A stretch of 64,000 bases of DNA. Source: Gorillibacterium timonense (GTDB lineage: Bacteria > Bacillota > Bacilli > Paenibacillales > NBRC-103111). The notes beneath the pieces are model-generated. The model was not told where the DNA came from and did no database searches. It saw nothing but the letters and a program-made list of their open reading frames with translations. Shown here one piece after another: positions 18,154-26,623 of this stretch (positions within the stretch are counted from its first letter, which is position 1; each line of letters begins with the position of its first letter). Location of the stretch: positions 777,246-841,245 of the forward strand of contig NZ_LN881723.1 of NCBI RefSeq assembly GCF_001457415.1. Reading direction: 5' to 3'. A program made the position numbers and the translations under genes.

Positions 18154-20769
18154 TTAGCTCTTCTCGATGTCCACGGTGAGTGCGCCGTCTTTCACTCCGA
18201 CCAGCAAAGTCGAACCCTCTGCGGCTTCACCGGCAATCAACGCGCGGGCGACTCGGGTTTCTAAATGCCGCTGAATAAACCGTTTGAGCGGCCGTGCTCC
18301 ATAGACCGGATCAAAGCCCTCTTCCGCGATAAAGCGGCGCGCGCTGTCTTCGAGGATGAGCCGGATCTGCCGGTCCGCAAGGCGGGCATCCAGCTGCTCC
18401 ACAAGCTTGCCGACGATCTGTTCGATCTCATTCAAGCTAAGCGGCTTGAACATCACGATGTCATCGATGCGATTGAGCAATTCCGGCCGGAACCGCGCCT
18501 GAAGCTCGCGCATGACCAGCTCCCGCGATTCCTCCGGAATCTGCCCGGATGCATCGGCTCCTTGGATCAGGAAAGCGGAGCCGATGTTCGACGTCATGAT
18601 GATGATCGTATTCTTGAAGTTGACGACGCGCCCTTGGGAATCGGTCAAACGACCGTCATCGAGCAGCTGCAGCAGGATGTTGAACACATCGGGATGAGCC
18701 TTCTCCACCTCATCCAGCAAGACAACCGAATAAGGCTGGCGGCGGACCGCCTCGGTCAATTGACCGCCTTCCTCGTACCCGATATATCCGGGAGGCGCAC
18801 CGACCAGCCGGGATACACTGTGCTTCTCCATATACTCGGACATGTCGATGCGGATCATGTTCTCTTCGCGGTCGAAGAGGGCGGCGGACAGCGCTTTGGC
18901 CAGCTCCGTCTTGCCGACTCCGGTCGGTCCGAGGAACAGGAAGGACCCGATCGGTCGGTTCGGGTCTTTGATGCCTGCCCGAGCCCGGAGCACCGCATCC
19001 GCCACGAGGCTCACTGCCTCATCCTGGCCGATCACGCGCTCGTGAAGATGCTCATCCAGCTTCAGCAGCTTATCGCGTTCGCCTTCGACAAGGCGGCTGA
19101 CCGGGATTCCCGTCCATTTGGAGACGATATCGGCAATCTCCTCCTCCGTCACGGCCTCGCGCAACAGCCGATTGTCCTGTTCCTGCTGGACGGCTTCCTC
19201 AGCTTGCTTCAGCTCCTTTTCCAGTCCGGGAATGATGCCATAACTCAGCTCTGCAGACTTTTCCAGATCATAACGATCTTCCGCGTCGGCCAGATTCTTG
19301 CGGGCCTGCTCCAGCCTTTGCTTGATGCCGCGAACACCCTGGATGGCGGATTTCTCCTTCTCCCAGCGGGCCTTCATGCCGAGATGCTTCTCCTTCAAGT
19401 CCGCCAGCTCCCGCTGCAGCGCCTCGAGGCGGCGCTTGCTCGCTTCGTCGGTCTCCTTCTTCAGCGCGGCCTCCTCGATCTCCATCTGCATCATCCGCCG
19501 CGTCACTTCATCCATCTCAGCCGGCATCGAGTCGATCTCCGTGCGGATCATCGCGCAGGCTTCGTCCACGAGATCGATCGCTTTATCCGGCAAGAAGCGG
19601 TCGGTGATGTAGCGGTTGGACAGTACGCCTGCGGCGACCAAGGCGTTGTCGTGAATCTTGACGCCGTGATGAACCTCGAAGCGTTCTTTCAGGCCGCGAA
19701 GAATGGAGATGGTATCCTCCACATCCGGCTCGACGACCAGCACCTGCTGGAACCGGCGCTCAAGAGCAGGGTCCTTCTCGATATAGGTGCGGTATTCATC
19801 GAGTGTCGTCGCCCCAATGCAGTGCAGTTCCCCACGAGCGAGCATCGGCTTCAGCATATTCCCGGCGTCCATCGCGCCTTCGGTTTTCCCGGCTCCGACG
19901 ATGGTGTGAAGTTCGTCGATGAACAGGATGATGCGGCCGTCGCTCTCCCGTATCTCTTTCAATACGGCCTGCAGCCGTTCCTCAAACTCCCCGCGATACT
20001 TCGCCCCTGCCACAAGCGCGGACAGATCAAGCGAGAAGATCGTTTTGTCCTTCAAGCCCTCGGGCACGTCTCTCCTCACGATTCGGTGAGCCAGCCCTTC
20101 CACGATGGCGGTTTTCCCGACTCCAGGCTCACCAATCAGAACCGGATTGTTCTTCGTCTTGCGGGAGAGGATGCGGATGACGCGGCGAATTTCACTGTCG
20201 CGCCCGATGACCGGGTCCACCTTGCCGGCCCGAACCTCCGCGACCAGATCGCGCCCGTACTTTTCCAGCACCTCGTAGGTGGCTTCGGGCTCCCGGCTGG
20301 TCACTCGCTGATGGCCGCGAATGTCACCGAGTGCGGTCAACAGCTTGCGGCGAGTGATGCCTTGCTCAGCAAACAGATCATGCAGCTCCCGGTTGTCGAC
20401 GGCCGACTCGCCAAGCATGGCGAGCACGGCATGCTCGACGGCGACGTACTCGTCGTTCATGTCCGCCGCTTCCTTCTCCGCCCGTTCAAGAACGCGGATC
20501 AGCGAAGCGGAGGCGTACCGGCGGACCGATTCCGCTCCGGAGCCATTCACTTGCGGCTTGCGACCGAGCAGTATATCGGTCTTACGAGCGGTTTCAGCCG
20601 GCGATACCTCCAACTTTTGCAGCAAGCGGGGAAGCAGCCCATCATTCTGAACGAGGAGAGCCTTGAGCAGATGAAGGCTGTCAATCTCCGGGTGTCCGCC
20701 CGATGCGGCGGCAGACTGAGCGGCAGCGACGGCTTCCTGAAGCTTTTGGGTGTATTTGTTGAAGTCCAT
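18154..20769 (-). CDS. clpB: ATP-dependent disaggregase ClpB
   Basis: This 871-residue Hsp100 chaperone pulls apart protein aggregates with DnaK. It has an N-terminal Clp repeat domain (1-145), a first AAA+ module with Walker [10 protein letters not shown], a middle coiled-coil domain (about 405-525) that marks ClpB rather than ClpC, and a second AAA+ module with Walker [10 protein letters not shown]. The start is placed at the second ATG (20769) because GGAGGG is then 7 bases away; the first ATG lies 2 bases from it. A promoter and two CtsR boxes lie upstream, so it is heat-shock controlled. Confidence 0.98.
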   Translation of the reverse strand: MDFNKYTQKLQEAVAAAQSAAASGGHPEIDSLHLLKALLVQNDGLLPRLLQKLEVSPAETARKTDILLGRKPQVNGSGAESVRRYASASLIRVLERAEKEAADMNDEYVAVEHAVLAMLGESAVDNRELHDLFAEQGITRRKLLTALGDIRGHQRVTSREPEATYEVLEKYGRDLVAEVRAGKVDPVIGRDSEIRRVIRILSRKTKNNPVLIGEPGVGKTAIVEGLAHRIVRRDVPEGLKDKTIFSLDLSALVAGAKYRGEFEERLQAVLKEIRESDGRIILFIDELHTIVGAGKTEGAMDAGNMLKPMLARGELHCIGATTLDEYRTYIEKDPALERRFQQVLVVEPDVEDTISILRGLKERFEVHHGVKIHDNALVAAGVLSNRYITDRFLPDKAIDLVDEACAMIRTEIDSMPAEMDEVTRRMMQMEIEEAALKKETDEASKRRLEALQRELADLKEKHLGMKARWEKEKSAIQGVRGIKQRLEQARKNLADAEDRYDLEKSAELSYGIIPGLEKELKQAEEAVQQEQDNRLLREAVTEEEIADIVSKWTGIPVSRLVEGERDKLLKLDEHLHERVIGQDEAVSLVADAVLRARAGIKDPNRPIGSFLFLGPTGVGKTELAKALSAALFDREENMIRIDMSEYMEKHSVSRLVGAPPGYIGYEEGGQLTEAVRRQPYSVVLLDEVEKAHPDVFNILLQLLDDGRLTDSQGRVVNFKNTIIIMTSNIGSAFLIQGADASGQIPEESRELVMRELQARFRPELLNRIDDIVMFKPLSLNEIEQIVGKLVEQLDARLADRQIRLILEDSARRFIAEEGFDPVYGARPLKRFIQRHLETRVARALIAGEAAEGSTLLVGVKDGALTVDIEKS

Positions 20770-20890
20770 ATCCATTCCCTCCTGGGGTTTGCTCGTAATC
20801 GAGCTACCTTCTCATTCCTGCTCTTGCGGGAGTTCCGATCGATATCATTTGGGTATCAGCAAGCAGGATTATCCATCAGCCTCCCGATCA

Positions 20891-20907
20891 TTTGACCTTG
20901 ACTGACC
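20891..20907 (-). promoter_or_regulatory. CtsR operator (proximal) of clpB
   Basis: On the minus strand GGTCAGTCAAGGTCAAA fits the CtsR heptad-repeat pattern (RGTCAAA-NAN-RGTCAAA) with two mismatches in the first heptad. It sits just after the -10 box, over the expected start point. Confidence 0.8.
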
Positions 20908-20917
20908 TTTCGTATCC

Positions 20918-20946
20918 ATTATAGAAGAATCATCCAGCTGAAACAA
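20918..20946 (-). promoter_or_regulatory. Promoter of clpB
   Basis: On the minus strand TTGTTT (20946-20941), a 17-base spacer and a perfect TATAAT (20923-20918) lie about 150 bases before the clpB start. Confidence 0.82.
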
Positions 20947-21024
20947 AGCCGCTTACAGGCGATTTCCAGCTTATTGTTGGCCAATTCGGCACAATCTTCT
21001 CGTCGAAGTTGGCTGGACAAGCCG

Positions 21025-21041
21025 TTTGACCTTTTTTGACT
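21025..21041 (-). promoter_or_regulatory. CtsR operator (distal, perfect match)
   Basis: On the minus strand AGTCAAAAAAGGTCAAA matches the CtsR consensus at every defined position. It lies 79 bases upstream of the clpB -35 box. A TATAAA motif (21047-21042) abuts it, which may mark a second promoter without a clear -35. Confidence 0.82.
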
Positions 21042-21102
21042 TTTATACGCATGCTTTTAGAATCGGTTCCGGCGACTTCGCGGAAAACAGGAACGCAATA
21101 AA

Positions 21103-21118
21103 GCCGAAGCCCTTCGGC
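21103..21118 (-). terminator. Terminator of the DsbA-like gene
   Basis: A GCCGAA/TTCGGC stem-loop with a 4-base loop is followed on the minus strand by TTTATTGC. It is 52 bases after the stop and separates this gene from the clpB promoters. Confidence 0.7.
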
Positions 21119-21169
21119 TCCGGCCTGAATCCATTCGCTCTATCTATACATACTCCTACAGCTTCTCGA

Positions 21170-21928
21170 TCACTTAGCCAATTCGGCCTCAACGGCTTCC
21201 GTAAGCCGTTCATAGGTTGTTCGGGTTTCCCCTTTTTGAGGCGCAGCCTGATGAACGCCATTTATGAAAAACTGCGGGGTTCCGTTAACTCCGAGGCTGC
21301 CGCCGACTTTGTAATCCAATTTCACGTCGAGCATGTACGTATCGTTCTTGAAATCCTCCGCGAACTTGTCATAATCGATCCCCGTCACATTCTTCTTGAC
21401 GAAGTCGCTCAGGAAATCGCGGGTCGCCCAAATCGTCTCCTCGTCTCCTTGCTGCTCATACAGCTTGTCCGCGAATTGCCAGAAGGCCTCGTTGCTTTGA
21501 TGGAAGAGCGCTTCGCCGGCGCTCGCTGCGAGGATGGAATCCCGGTCGATGAACGGATAATTCATGAAAAAGAACTGAACCTTGCCCGTATCGATGTACT
21601 TCTCCTTAAACAGCTTCATATCTCCGGTCGACCATTTCATGCAGGCCGGACACTTGAAATCCGCCACTTCCACAACCTTCACCTTCGCATCGGGACTGCC
21701 GAGAGAGGGTTGCTTGTCGTATTCGATCCCTTTCGAAGTGTCGATGTCTCCCCGAATCTGCGTCCAGTTGGGCATGTCCTTGAGGAGATCCGCTTGAGCC
21801 TGTTTGTCCTGCGATTCCGTATATCGGTTTAAAAAGATCAGCACCCCCAGAAGAACCACCAGTCCTCCCAGAAACAGCGGGATAAACCATTTTCCGTTCG
21901 TCGATGTCCGTTTTTGATTGCGGGCCAC
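21170..21928 (-). CDS. Membrane-anchored DsbA-like thiol oxidoreductase (BdbD type)
   Basis: This 252-residue protein has an N-terminal transmembrane anchor (about 13-33) and an external thioredoxin/DsbA fold. The active site CPAC is at residues 93-96 (ADFKCPACMKW), a long helical insertion follows, and the cis-proline loop is NGTPQFFING. It is expected to form or shuffle disulfides in exported proteins, as BdbD does. No BdbC partner gene is adjacent. The start ATG at 21928 is preceded by GGGGAGTGGGCG. It is a single-gene unit with its own terminator. Confidence 0.92.
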   Translation of the reverse strand: MARNQKRTSTNGKWFIPLFLGGLVVLLGVLIFLNRYTESQDKQAQADLLKDMPNWTQIRGDIDTSKGIEYDKQPSLGSPDAKVKVVEVADFKCPACMKWSTGDMKLFKEKYIDTGKVQFFFMNYPFIDRDSILAASAGEALFHQSNEAFWQFADKLYEQQGDEETIWATRDFLSDFVKKNVTGIDYDKFAEDFKNDTYMLDVKLDYKVGGSLGVNGTPQFFINGVHQAAPQKGETRTTYERLTEAVEAELAK

Positions 21929-22130
21929 CCGCCCACTCCCCTTCCCATTCTTTTTCCATGTCCGATCATATCACGATTTGCTCCCGCCTAGCTAGCGATT
22001 CCGGTCCCGGTATCCCGTGAAATATTCCGACAGCTCGTCTCTAATTTGTGAATAATTCACCAAAATGGTTCTTTTTTTGTTTCGACTCCGCTAGAATAGG
22101 GTAAAACAAAGGTTATTTTGGAGGTCCGTC

Positions 22131-22331
22131 ATGCATTCTTCTCCTCATCTGCTCGTAACCGATTCCGAGCTTTTTGCCGCCGCCCTTCTGGATTGGAAGG
22201 TTCTCGTCCTTCAGCACCGCAATCAGGTCACTCTCGTCTATCCCGGTATGGTAGAACGATTTGACCCGGATTGGGTGAGAGTAAACGGGATCGATTATTC
22301 TCGCAGAGACTGCGAATTTCATATTCTTTGA
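22131..22331 (+). CDS. Small protein of unknown function (66 residues)
   Basis: The ATG at 22131 has GGAGGT 6-7 bases upstream, and a weak promoter (TTCTTT-17-TAGAAT, -10 at 22092-22097) precedes it. The product is mixed, with a hydrophobic middle (ELFAAALLDWKVLVLQ), a beta-hairpin-like part and several charged residues. It has one cysteine and no recognisable motif. A similar-length frame on the opposite strand has no ribosome-binding site and is rejected. Confidence 0.65.
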   Translation: MHSSPHLLVTDSELFAAALLDWKVLVLQHRNQVTLVYPGMVERFDPDWVRVNGIDYSRRDCEFHIL

Positions 22332-22379
22332 TCCTGAATGGTAGATCTCCTTTCAGGCGAATCAGGCGAAAACAAGAAA

Positions 22380-22438
22380 ACACCTCTTCTGTGAAGGGGA
22401 GTGAAGCTCAACCCTTCACTTTCCCCACGAAGAGGTGT
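22380..22438. terminator. Long bidirectional terminator
   Basis: Outer stem ACACCTCTTC/GAAGAGGTGT (22380-22389 with 22429-22438) and inner stem GGGGAGTGAAG/CTTCACTTTCCCC enclose a short loop. T-rich sequence follows on both strands. It separates the small plus gene from the end of the ABC operon. Confidence 0.88.
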
Positions 22439-22460
22439 CTTTCTATTTATTCGGAACGGC

Positions 22461-24704
22461 TCATCGGTTCATGACCGGGTGATTCTCCAACCCCAGCGGC
22501 TCAGCAAACTTCACATTCCGAAAGATCTGATCAGCCTTCATTTGCTGTTCGACACGCAAGGACACTTGGGCTGCAATCATCTCTTTGATAATGCTGCCCG
22601 TTTTATCGCTCAACGTAGCTATCACTACCTGTTCTGTCCGGGTGATCCGCAATTCGGAGTCCGATTCCACTTCCACTTGCAGGACCTCAAAAGGAGCCAT
22701 ATCAATCGTTACTGTAAGTTCCATCCCTTTAAAGCTGTATAGATACGTTTGTTCGGTTTCGGCTGCTTGATAGGTTACGTCGATCGTCCCATTTCCAACC
22801 TTCACACGAGCTTGTAAGTCCTCGATCTCCGCGGGAATTCGAGGAGCCAGCACGAGCGAACGATTGATCAAATCCGGGCGGATGCCGATAAAATATTGAT
22901 ACCACACGCGCAGCTGCTCGGCATTAGACCAGGCTTGCAGGTAAGCTCCCGTCAGCTTGGCCCAGGATTGGCCTTCCTGCGGGTAAGCATCCATATTCTC
23001 GCTCAGTCCGCCGACTACTCCCCGATTCAAGGCTTGCTCGTTCATATTCTTGAAAAGGGTATATGCCGTTTCTTCCTGTCCGGCTTCGATCATCCGCTGC
23101 ATGGCGATCCCATTTAACCAAAGCCAAACCGCGCCATTGTGGTAGGCTTCATCCTTATGATACTGGCTGGTCAAGTGATAGGGATGGAAAAACGGATGCT
23201 TCCGATCCAAGGAAGCGACTCCCCAAGGATAAACGAGTTCTTCCCATGCCGTTCGAGTAGCCTTCCATTTAAAGAACTCATCATCGATCATATCCAAGGC
23301 AAACAGCTGATTCGGTCGTAGGGAGAATTCCGGCTCATCCTTCGCGTTCAGCCGGTCCGCTAGATAGGTATGCGCTTGATCCCGATAATCCTCATCGAAG
23401 TTCCGTTTGAGTTTGTCAGCAATATGGCTCCATTTCATCACGCTGTTCGTGTCGTTCATGTACTCGGCAAAGTAAACGCCGGCCCGGAGCTGATGGTACC
23501 ACAGAGCTTGAATGTCATTCGCTCGGGTATCTCTGGGAGAGTAGGACTTGTGATTGGCATCGCGCGCGTCCATCCAGGTTTCGTTATCATCATGCATCAG
23601 GTAGCCCTTCTCATCCACCCAATGCTTAATAGAGCCTTCGATGCTGGCTTGCACCGCCGGATAAAGCTCGGTAATGATAGCCGTATCACCCGAATACTTG
23701 ACGTAATCCTGCAATTGGATAATAAAGCGCGGGGTGCCGTCGGTTGTGTGATAGTCCACATTCTCCATAGCAAGAATATTGGGTACCCTGCCGAAGAATT
23801 TGGATGTTTCATCGGTATTCTGAAATTTGGCAAAGGACAGCAGGATCTGTTTAGCTGTTTCGAATTGCCCAGTGACCAATACGGCCCCTGGAAGAGCAAT
23901 AAATTGGTCTCGTCCCCAATACTCATTGAACCAAGGCAGGCCGGCATAAATCCCGTCTCCCTGCTGTCTCGTTACCAATTGGTCCATGGTAAGGTTCAGC
24001 CAATTCAAAGCCAAGGGGAGTGAGTCGCTACTGCTGGTAATCGGTACATTCTCCTGCAAGAAACTCTCCATTCGCTTCACTCGCTCATTTTTCAGCGAGG
24101 TGATGTCTCGTCTCGAATCCCGAATCCATTGTCCCGCTTCAGCGGCCGTTTTGGCTACCGCAATATAAAAGCCGCCGGCAGCAGCATCGGCATATACAAT
24201 GCGGTCCTTGCACTCTACCGGCTGATGGCTTGCCGCCCCTACAGCAATCACCCAATCGCCTTCGATTGAGCGAAAAAAAGCAATGCTTTCATGTAGGCTT
24301 AATGAGCGGAGCGCTTCTCCCTTCAGCTCGATCCCGATTGTTTCCTGAGCGCCCGAAAGACCAATCGCCAGCACATTTTTATAGTCAAGCATCCACAGCT
24401 CTTCCGTCATGCTTCCATGCACGCGCACCATTTTATAAGGATACACGCACACTTCAGCCTCTTGATTATCCAGCTTCCGATGATCTGCAAATAAAGTGTA
24501 GCCGCTAAAAATCCGATTTTTCGAGATGTTCAGCCCTTCAAAAAAGGCATGCTCCACATGATCGTTCAGATGGGATTGCGTATAGTAATACGCGGCTTCC
24601 TTATTCGTGAAGGAGATTGCCCGATTGTCCTCGCGCGGCACGAATACCTTCATTTCATCCAAAATCTCGGATTGCAGCTTGGCATAATGAGTGGATTGAT
24701 TCAC
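22461..24704 (-). CDS. Amylo-alpha-1,6-glucosidase-like glycosidase (GDE_C type)
   Basis: This 747-residue cytoplasmic protein has no signal peptide. An N-terminal beta domain (about 1-200) precedes an (alpha/alpha)6-barrel of the glycogen-debranching C-terminal type. Family features include EYWGRDQFIALPGAVLVTG, ENVDYHTTDGTPRF, ETWMDARD and an AVWLWLNG block. The start is a GTG at 24704 with GGGAGGA upstream. It is the last gene of the ABC transporter operon, 111 bases after the second permease. Inference: it cleaves the imported oligosaccharide inside the cell. The exact linkage is not readable from sequence. Confidence 0.85.
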   Translation of the reverse strand: MNQSTHYAKLQSEILDEMKVFVPREDNRAISFTNKEAAYYYTQSHLNDHVEHAFFEGLNISKNRIFSGYTLFADHRKLDNQEAEVCVYPYKMVRVHGSMTEELWMLDYKNVLAIGLSGAQETIGIELKGEALRSLSLHESIAFFRSIEGDWVIAVGAASHQPVECKDRIVYADAAAGGFYIAVAKTAAEAGQWIRDSRRDITSLKNERVKRMESFLQENVPITSSSDSLPLALNWLNLTMDQLVTRQQGDGIYAGLPWFNEYWGRDQFIALPGAVLVTGQFETAKQILLSFAKFQNTDETSKFFGRVPNILAMENVDYHTTDGTPRFIIQLQDYVKYSGDTAIITELYPAVQASIEGSIKHWVDEKGYLMHDDNETWMDARDANHKSYSPRDTRANDIQALWYHQLRAGVYFAEYMNDTNSVMKWSHIADKLKRNFDEDYRDQAHTYLADRLNAKDEPEFSLRPNQLFALDMIDDEFFKWKATRTAWEELVYPWGVASLDRKHPFFHPYHLTSQYHKDEAYHNGAVWLWLNGIAMQRMIEAGQEETAYTLFKNMNEQALNRGVVGGLSENMDAYPQEGQSWAKLTGAYLQAWSNAEQLRVWYQYFIGIRPDLINRSLVLAPRIPAEIEDLQARVKVGNGTIDVTYQAAETEQTYLYSFKGMELTVTIDMAPFEVLQVEVESDSELRITRTEQVVIATLSDKTGSIIKEMIAAQVSLRVEQQMKADQIFRNVKFAEPLGLENHPVMNR

Positions 24705-24752
24705 GATTGTATTCCTCCCAAAGCATCATTCATTATCCTCATTTAAGCATAA

Positions 24753-24784
24753 GGGGCTGCACAAAACGAGCATCGCGCAGCCCC
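24753..24784 (-). terminator. Intergenic hairpin between permease and glycosidase genes
   Basis: A GGGGCTGC/GCAGCCCC stem (24753-24760 with 24777-24784) has only a short T-rich tail on the minus strand. It lies after the second permease gene and upstream of the glycosidase gene's 5' flank boundary, so it is more likely an RNA-stability or partial-termination element than a full stop. Confidence 0.5.
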
Positions 24785-24815
24785 CAAGCCGATAGATTTG
24801 GTTATCTCCTATCCA

Positions 24816-25703
24816 TTACTCTTTCACAGAACCTACGACTATTCCTGTAACGAAATACTTTTGCATGAACGGGTAAATGAGGAGCAGCGGCAGCGTGGAG
24901 ACAACAATTTTGGCTGCGTTCAGCGTCCGGTTCGAGATCTTGGAATATTCGATAAGCTTCTGAGGATCCGTAATATTCTGCAAATCTACGCTAAGCTGCT
25001 GGATATATGTCTGCAAAGGATAATTTGAAGCTTTGTTGATATAGACCAAAGCGCCGAAGTAGTCATTCCAATGTCCGACAATCGTGAACAGCATGACCGT
25101 AGCAAGGGTGGGCAGTACGACCGGCACGAAGATGGTGGAGAGGATTCTCCATTGCGAAGCGCCATCAATCGTCGCGGCTTCCTCTAACGATTTCGGTACG
25201 CCACGGAATGCATTCATCAATAAGATGACATTGCCGATCGGTACGGCTCCCGGAAGAATCAAGGCCCAGATGGAATCCAGAAGGTTAAGCTCTTTGACGA
25301 CCATGAAGGTTGGGATGAGCCCGCCGGAGAACAGCATCGCGAATATCACGAGATTCATGTATACCTTCTGCGCCCGGAACTGCTTCGAGCTCTTGGACAA
25401 CGGATAGGCGGCGAGAATCATCAGCGCCATGTTGACGAACAAGCCAAGAACAACCCGTTCCACCGAGATCAGGAAGGAGCGCCAAAACTGGCTATCCGAT
25501 AACAGTTTGTCATAAGAGCTTAACGTAAAATGAACGGGATAAATGCTTACCATGTTCGCGGAAGCCGCTGCGTTGTCACTGAACGAAATCGCAACCAGAT
25601 TCATCAAAGGAATGAGACAGGACAACGTGAGGGTGAGTACCAACACCCAGATGATGATGTCCGCAATTCGGCTCTTAATGGAATGATCGTGAATGGAAAA
25701 CAC
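24816..25703 (-). CDS. Carbohydrate ABC transporter permease (MalG/LplC type)
   Basis: This 295-residue inner-membrane protein has six predicted helices and the permease EAA loop (about 190-210, EEAATIDGASQWRILSTIFVP) that contacts the ATPase. The C-terminal half includes GHWNDYFGALVYI, typical of LplC/YtcP proteins. The annotated start is a GTG at 25703 whose ribosome-binding site is too close, so the true start may be slightly upstream. It begins 8 bases after the other permease ends. No ATPase gene is in the operon; a shared MsmX-type ATPase is expected elsewhere. Confidence 0.93.
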   Translation of the reverse strand: MFSIHDHSIKSRIADIIIWVLVLTLTLSCLIPLMNLVAISFSDNAAASANMVSIYPVHFTLSSYDKLLSDSQFWRSFLISVERVVLGLFVNMALMILAAYPLSKSSKQFRAQKVYMNLVIFAMLFSGGLIPTFMVVKELNLLDSIWALILPGAVPIGNVILLMNAFRGVPKSLEEAATIDGASQWRILSTIFVPVVLPTLATVMLFTIVGHWNDYFGALVYINKASNYPLQTYIQQLSVDLQNITDPQKLIEYSKISNRTLNAAKIVVSTLPLLLIYPFMQKYFVTGIVVGSVKE

Positions 25704-25711
25704 CTTCTTTT

Positions 25712-26602
25712 TCAGAAAATCCGATAATCTGTCAATTTTTGAGCCAACTTATTGGCGGACAGAATGAGAACGATTCCGACAACCGACCGCAGGAGTCCTA
25801 CTGCCGTTCCCAAGCTGTATTGCCTCTCGACCAGGCCCACTCGGTATACATAGGTGTCGATAATATCGGATGTTGCGTAAACCAAAGGATTATAAAGATT
25901 GAAAATCTGGTCAAACCCAGCGTTGAGCACATTGGGCAGATTTAAGGTTGTCACCAGCAGGATGGTTGGCATTAAGCCAGGGAGCGTGATATACCACAGC
26001 TGTTTGAATCGATTGGCCCCGTCGATGGAGGACGCCTCATAAAGCCCGGGATCAATTGACGTTAGTGAGGCCAAATAGATGATCGAGCCGTAGCCAAAGC
26101 CTTTCCATACATCGGTTAGTACCAGCATGGGTCTGAACCAGTCATTGCTGGCCATAAATAAAATCGGATCGAAGCCAAGCCATCCCAAAAAGGTGTTCAC
26201 GGGACCTTCGAAAGAGAAGATGTTCATGACGACGGTAGCGAGTACGGCCCAGGACAGAAAATTCGGCAGGTAAACGACGGTCTGCATAAACTTCTTGGCC
26301 ATGCGAACGCGAATTTCATTCAGCAGTAAAGCGAACACAATGGATACAAACGTCCCTACAATAATTTTCCAGACGGCAATAACCACCGTGTTGATTAAGA
26401 TCTGCTTGCTGTCGGGAATTTGAAACATGAATTTGAAATTGTCTAATCCCACCCATGGCGATCCGCTGATGCCTTTAGCCGGAATGTATTTTTGGAACGC
26501 CATCGCAATGCCGAACATGGGGATGAACGTGAAGATAATCAAAAAGAGTAGGCTCGGCGCGAGCATGAGGTGGAAGGCAACCTGATCCTTCTTATTGTTC
26601 AT
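25712..26602 (-). CDS. Carbohydrate ABC transporter permease (LplB type)
   Basis: This 296-residue membrane protein has six helices. The first follows the charged N-terminus (MNNKKDQVAFHLMLAPSLLFL), and the EAA loop is at about 190-210 (YEASSIDGANRFKQLWYITLP). The ATG at 26602 is chosen over the TTG three bases before it. It lies 21 bases after the solute-binding lipoprotein gene and pairs with the LplC-type permease to form the pore. Confidence 0.94.
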   Translation of the reverse strand: MNNKKDQVAFHLMLAPSLLFLIIFTFIPMFGIAMAFQKYIPAKGISGSPWVGLDNFKFMFQIPDSKQILINTVVIAVWKIIVGTFVSIVFALLLNEIRVRMAKKFMQTVVYLPNFLSWAVLATVVMNIFSFEGPVNTFLGWLGFDPILFMASNDWFRPMLVLTDVWKGFGYGSIIYLASLTSIDPGLYEASSIDGANRFKQLWYITLPGLMPTILLVTTLNLPNVLNAGFDQIFNLYNPLVYATSDIIDTYVYRVGLVERQYSLGTAVGLLRSVVGIVLILSANKLAQKLTDYRIF

Positions 26603-26623
26603 CAAGAACCATCTCTTTCAGCA

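Noticed and set aside
18265-20895. 876-codon open frame on plus, opposite clpB
   Set aside because: Long antisense frames are common in GC-rich coding DNA. ClpB motifs are intact on minus, and the plus frame has no start signal or family likeness.
22113-22322. 69-codon minus frame over the small plus gene
   Set aside because: It lacks a ribosome-binding site, while the plus frame has GGAGGT at good spacing.
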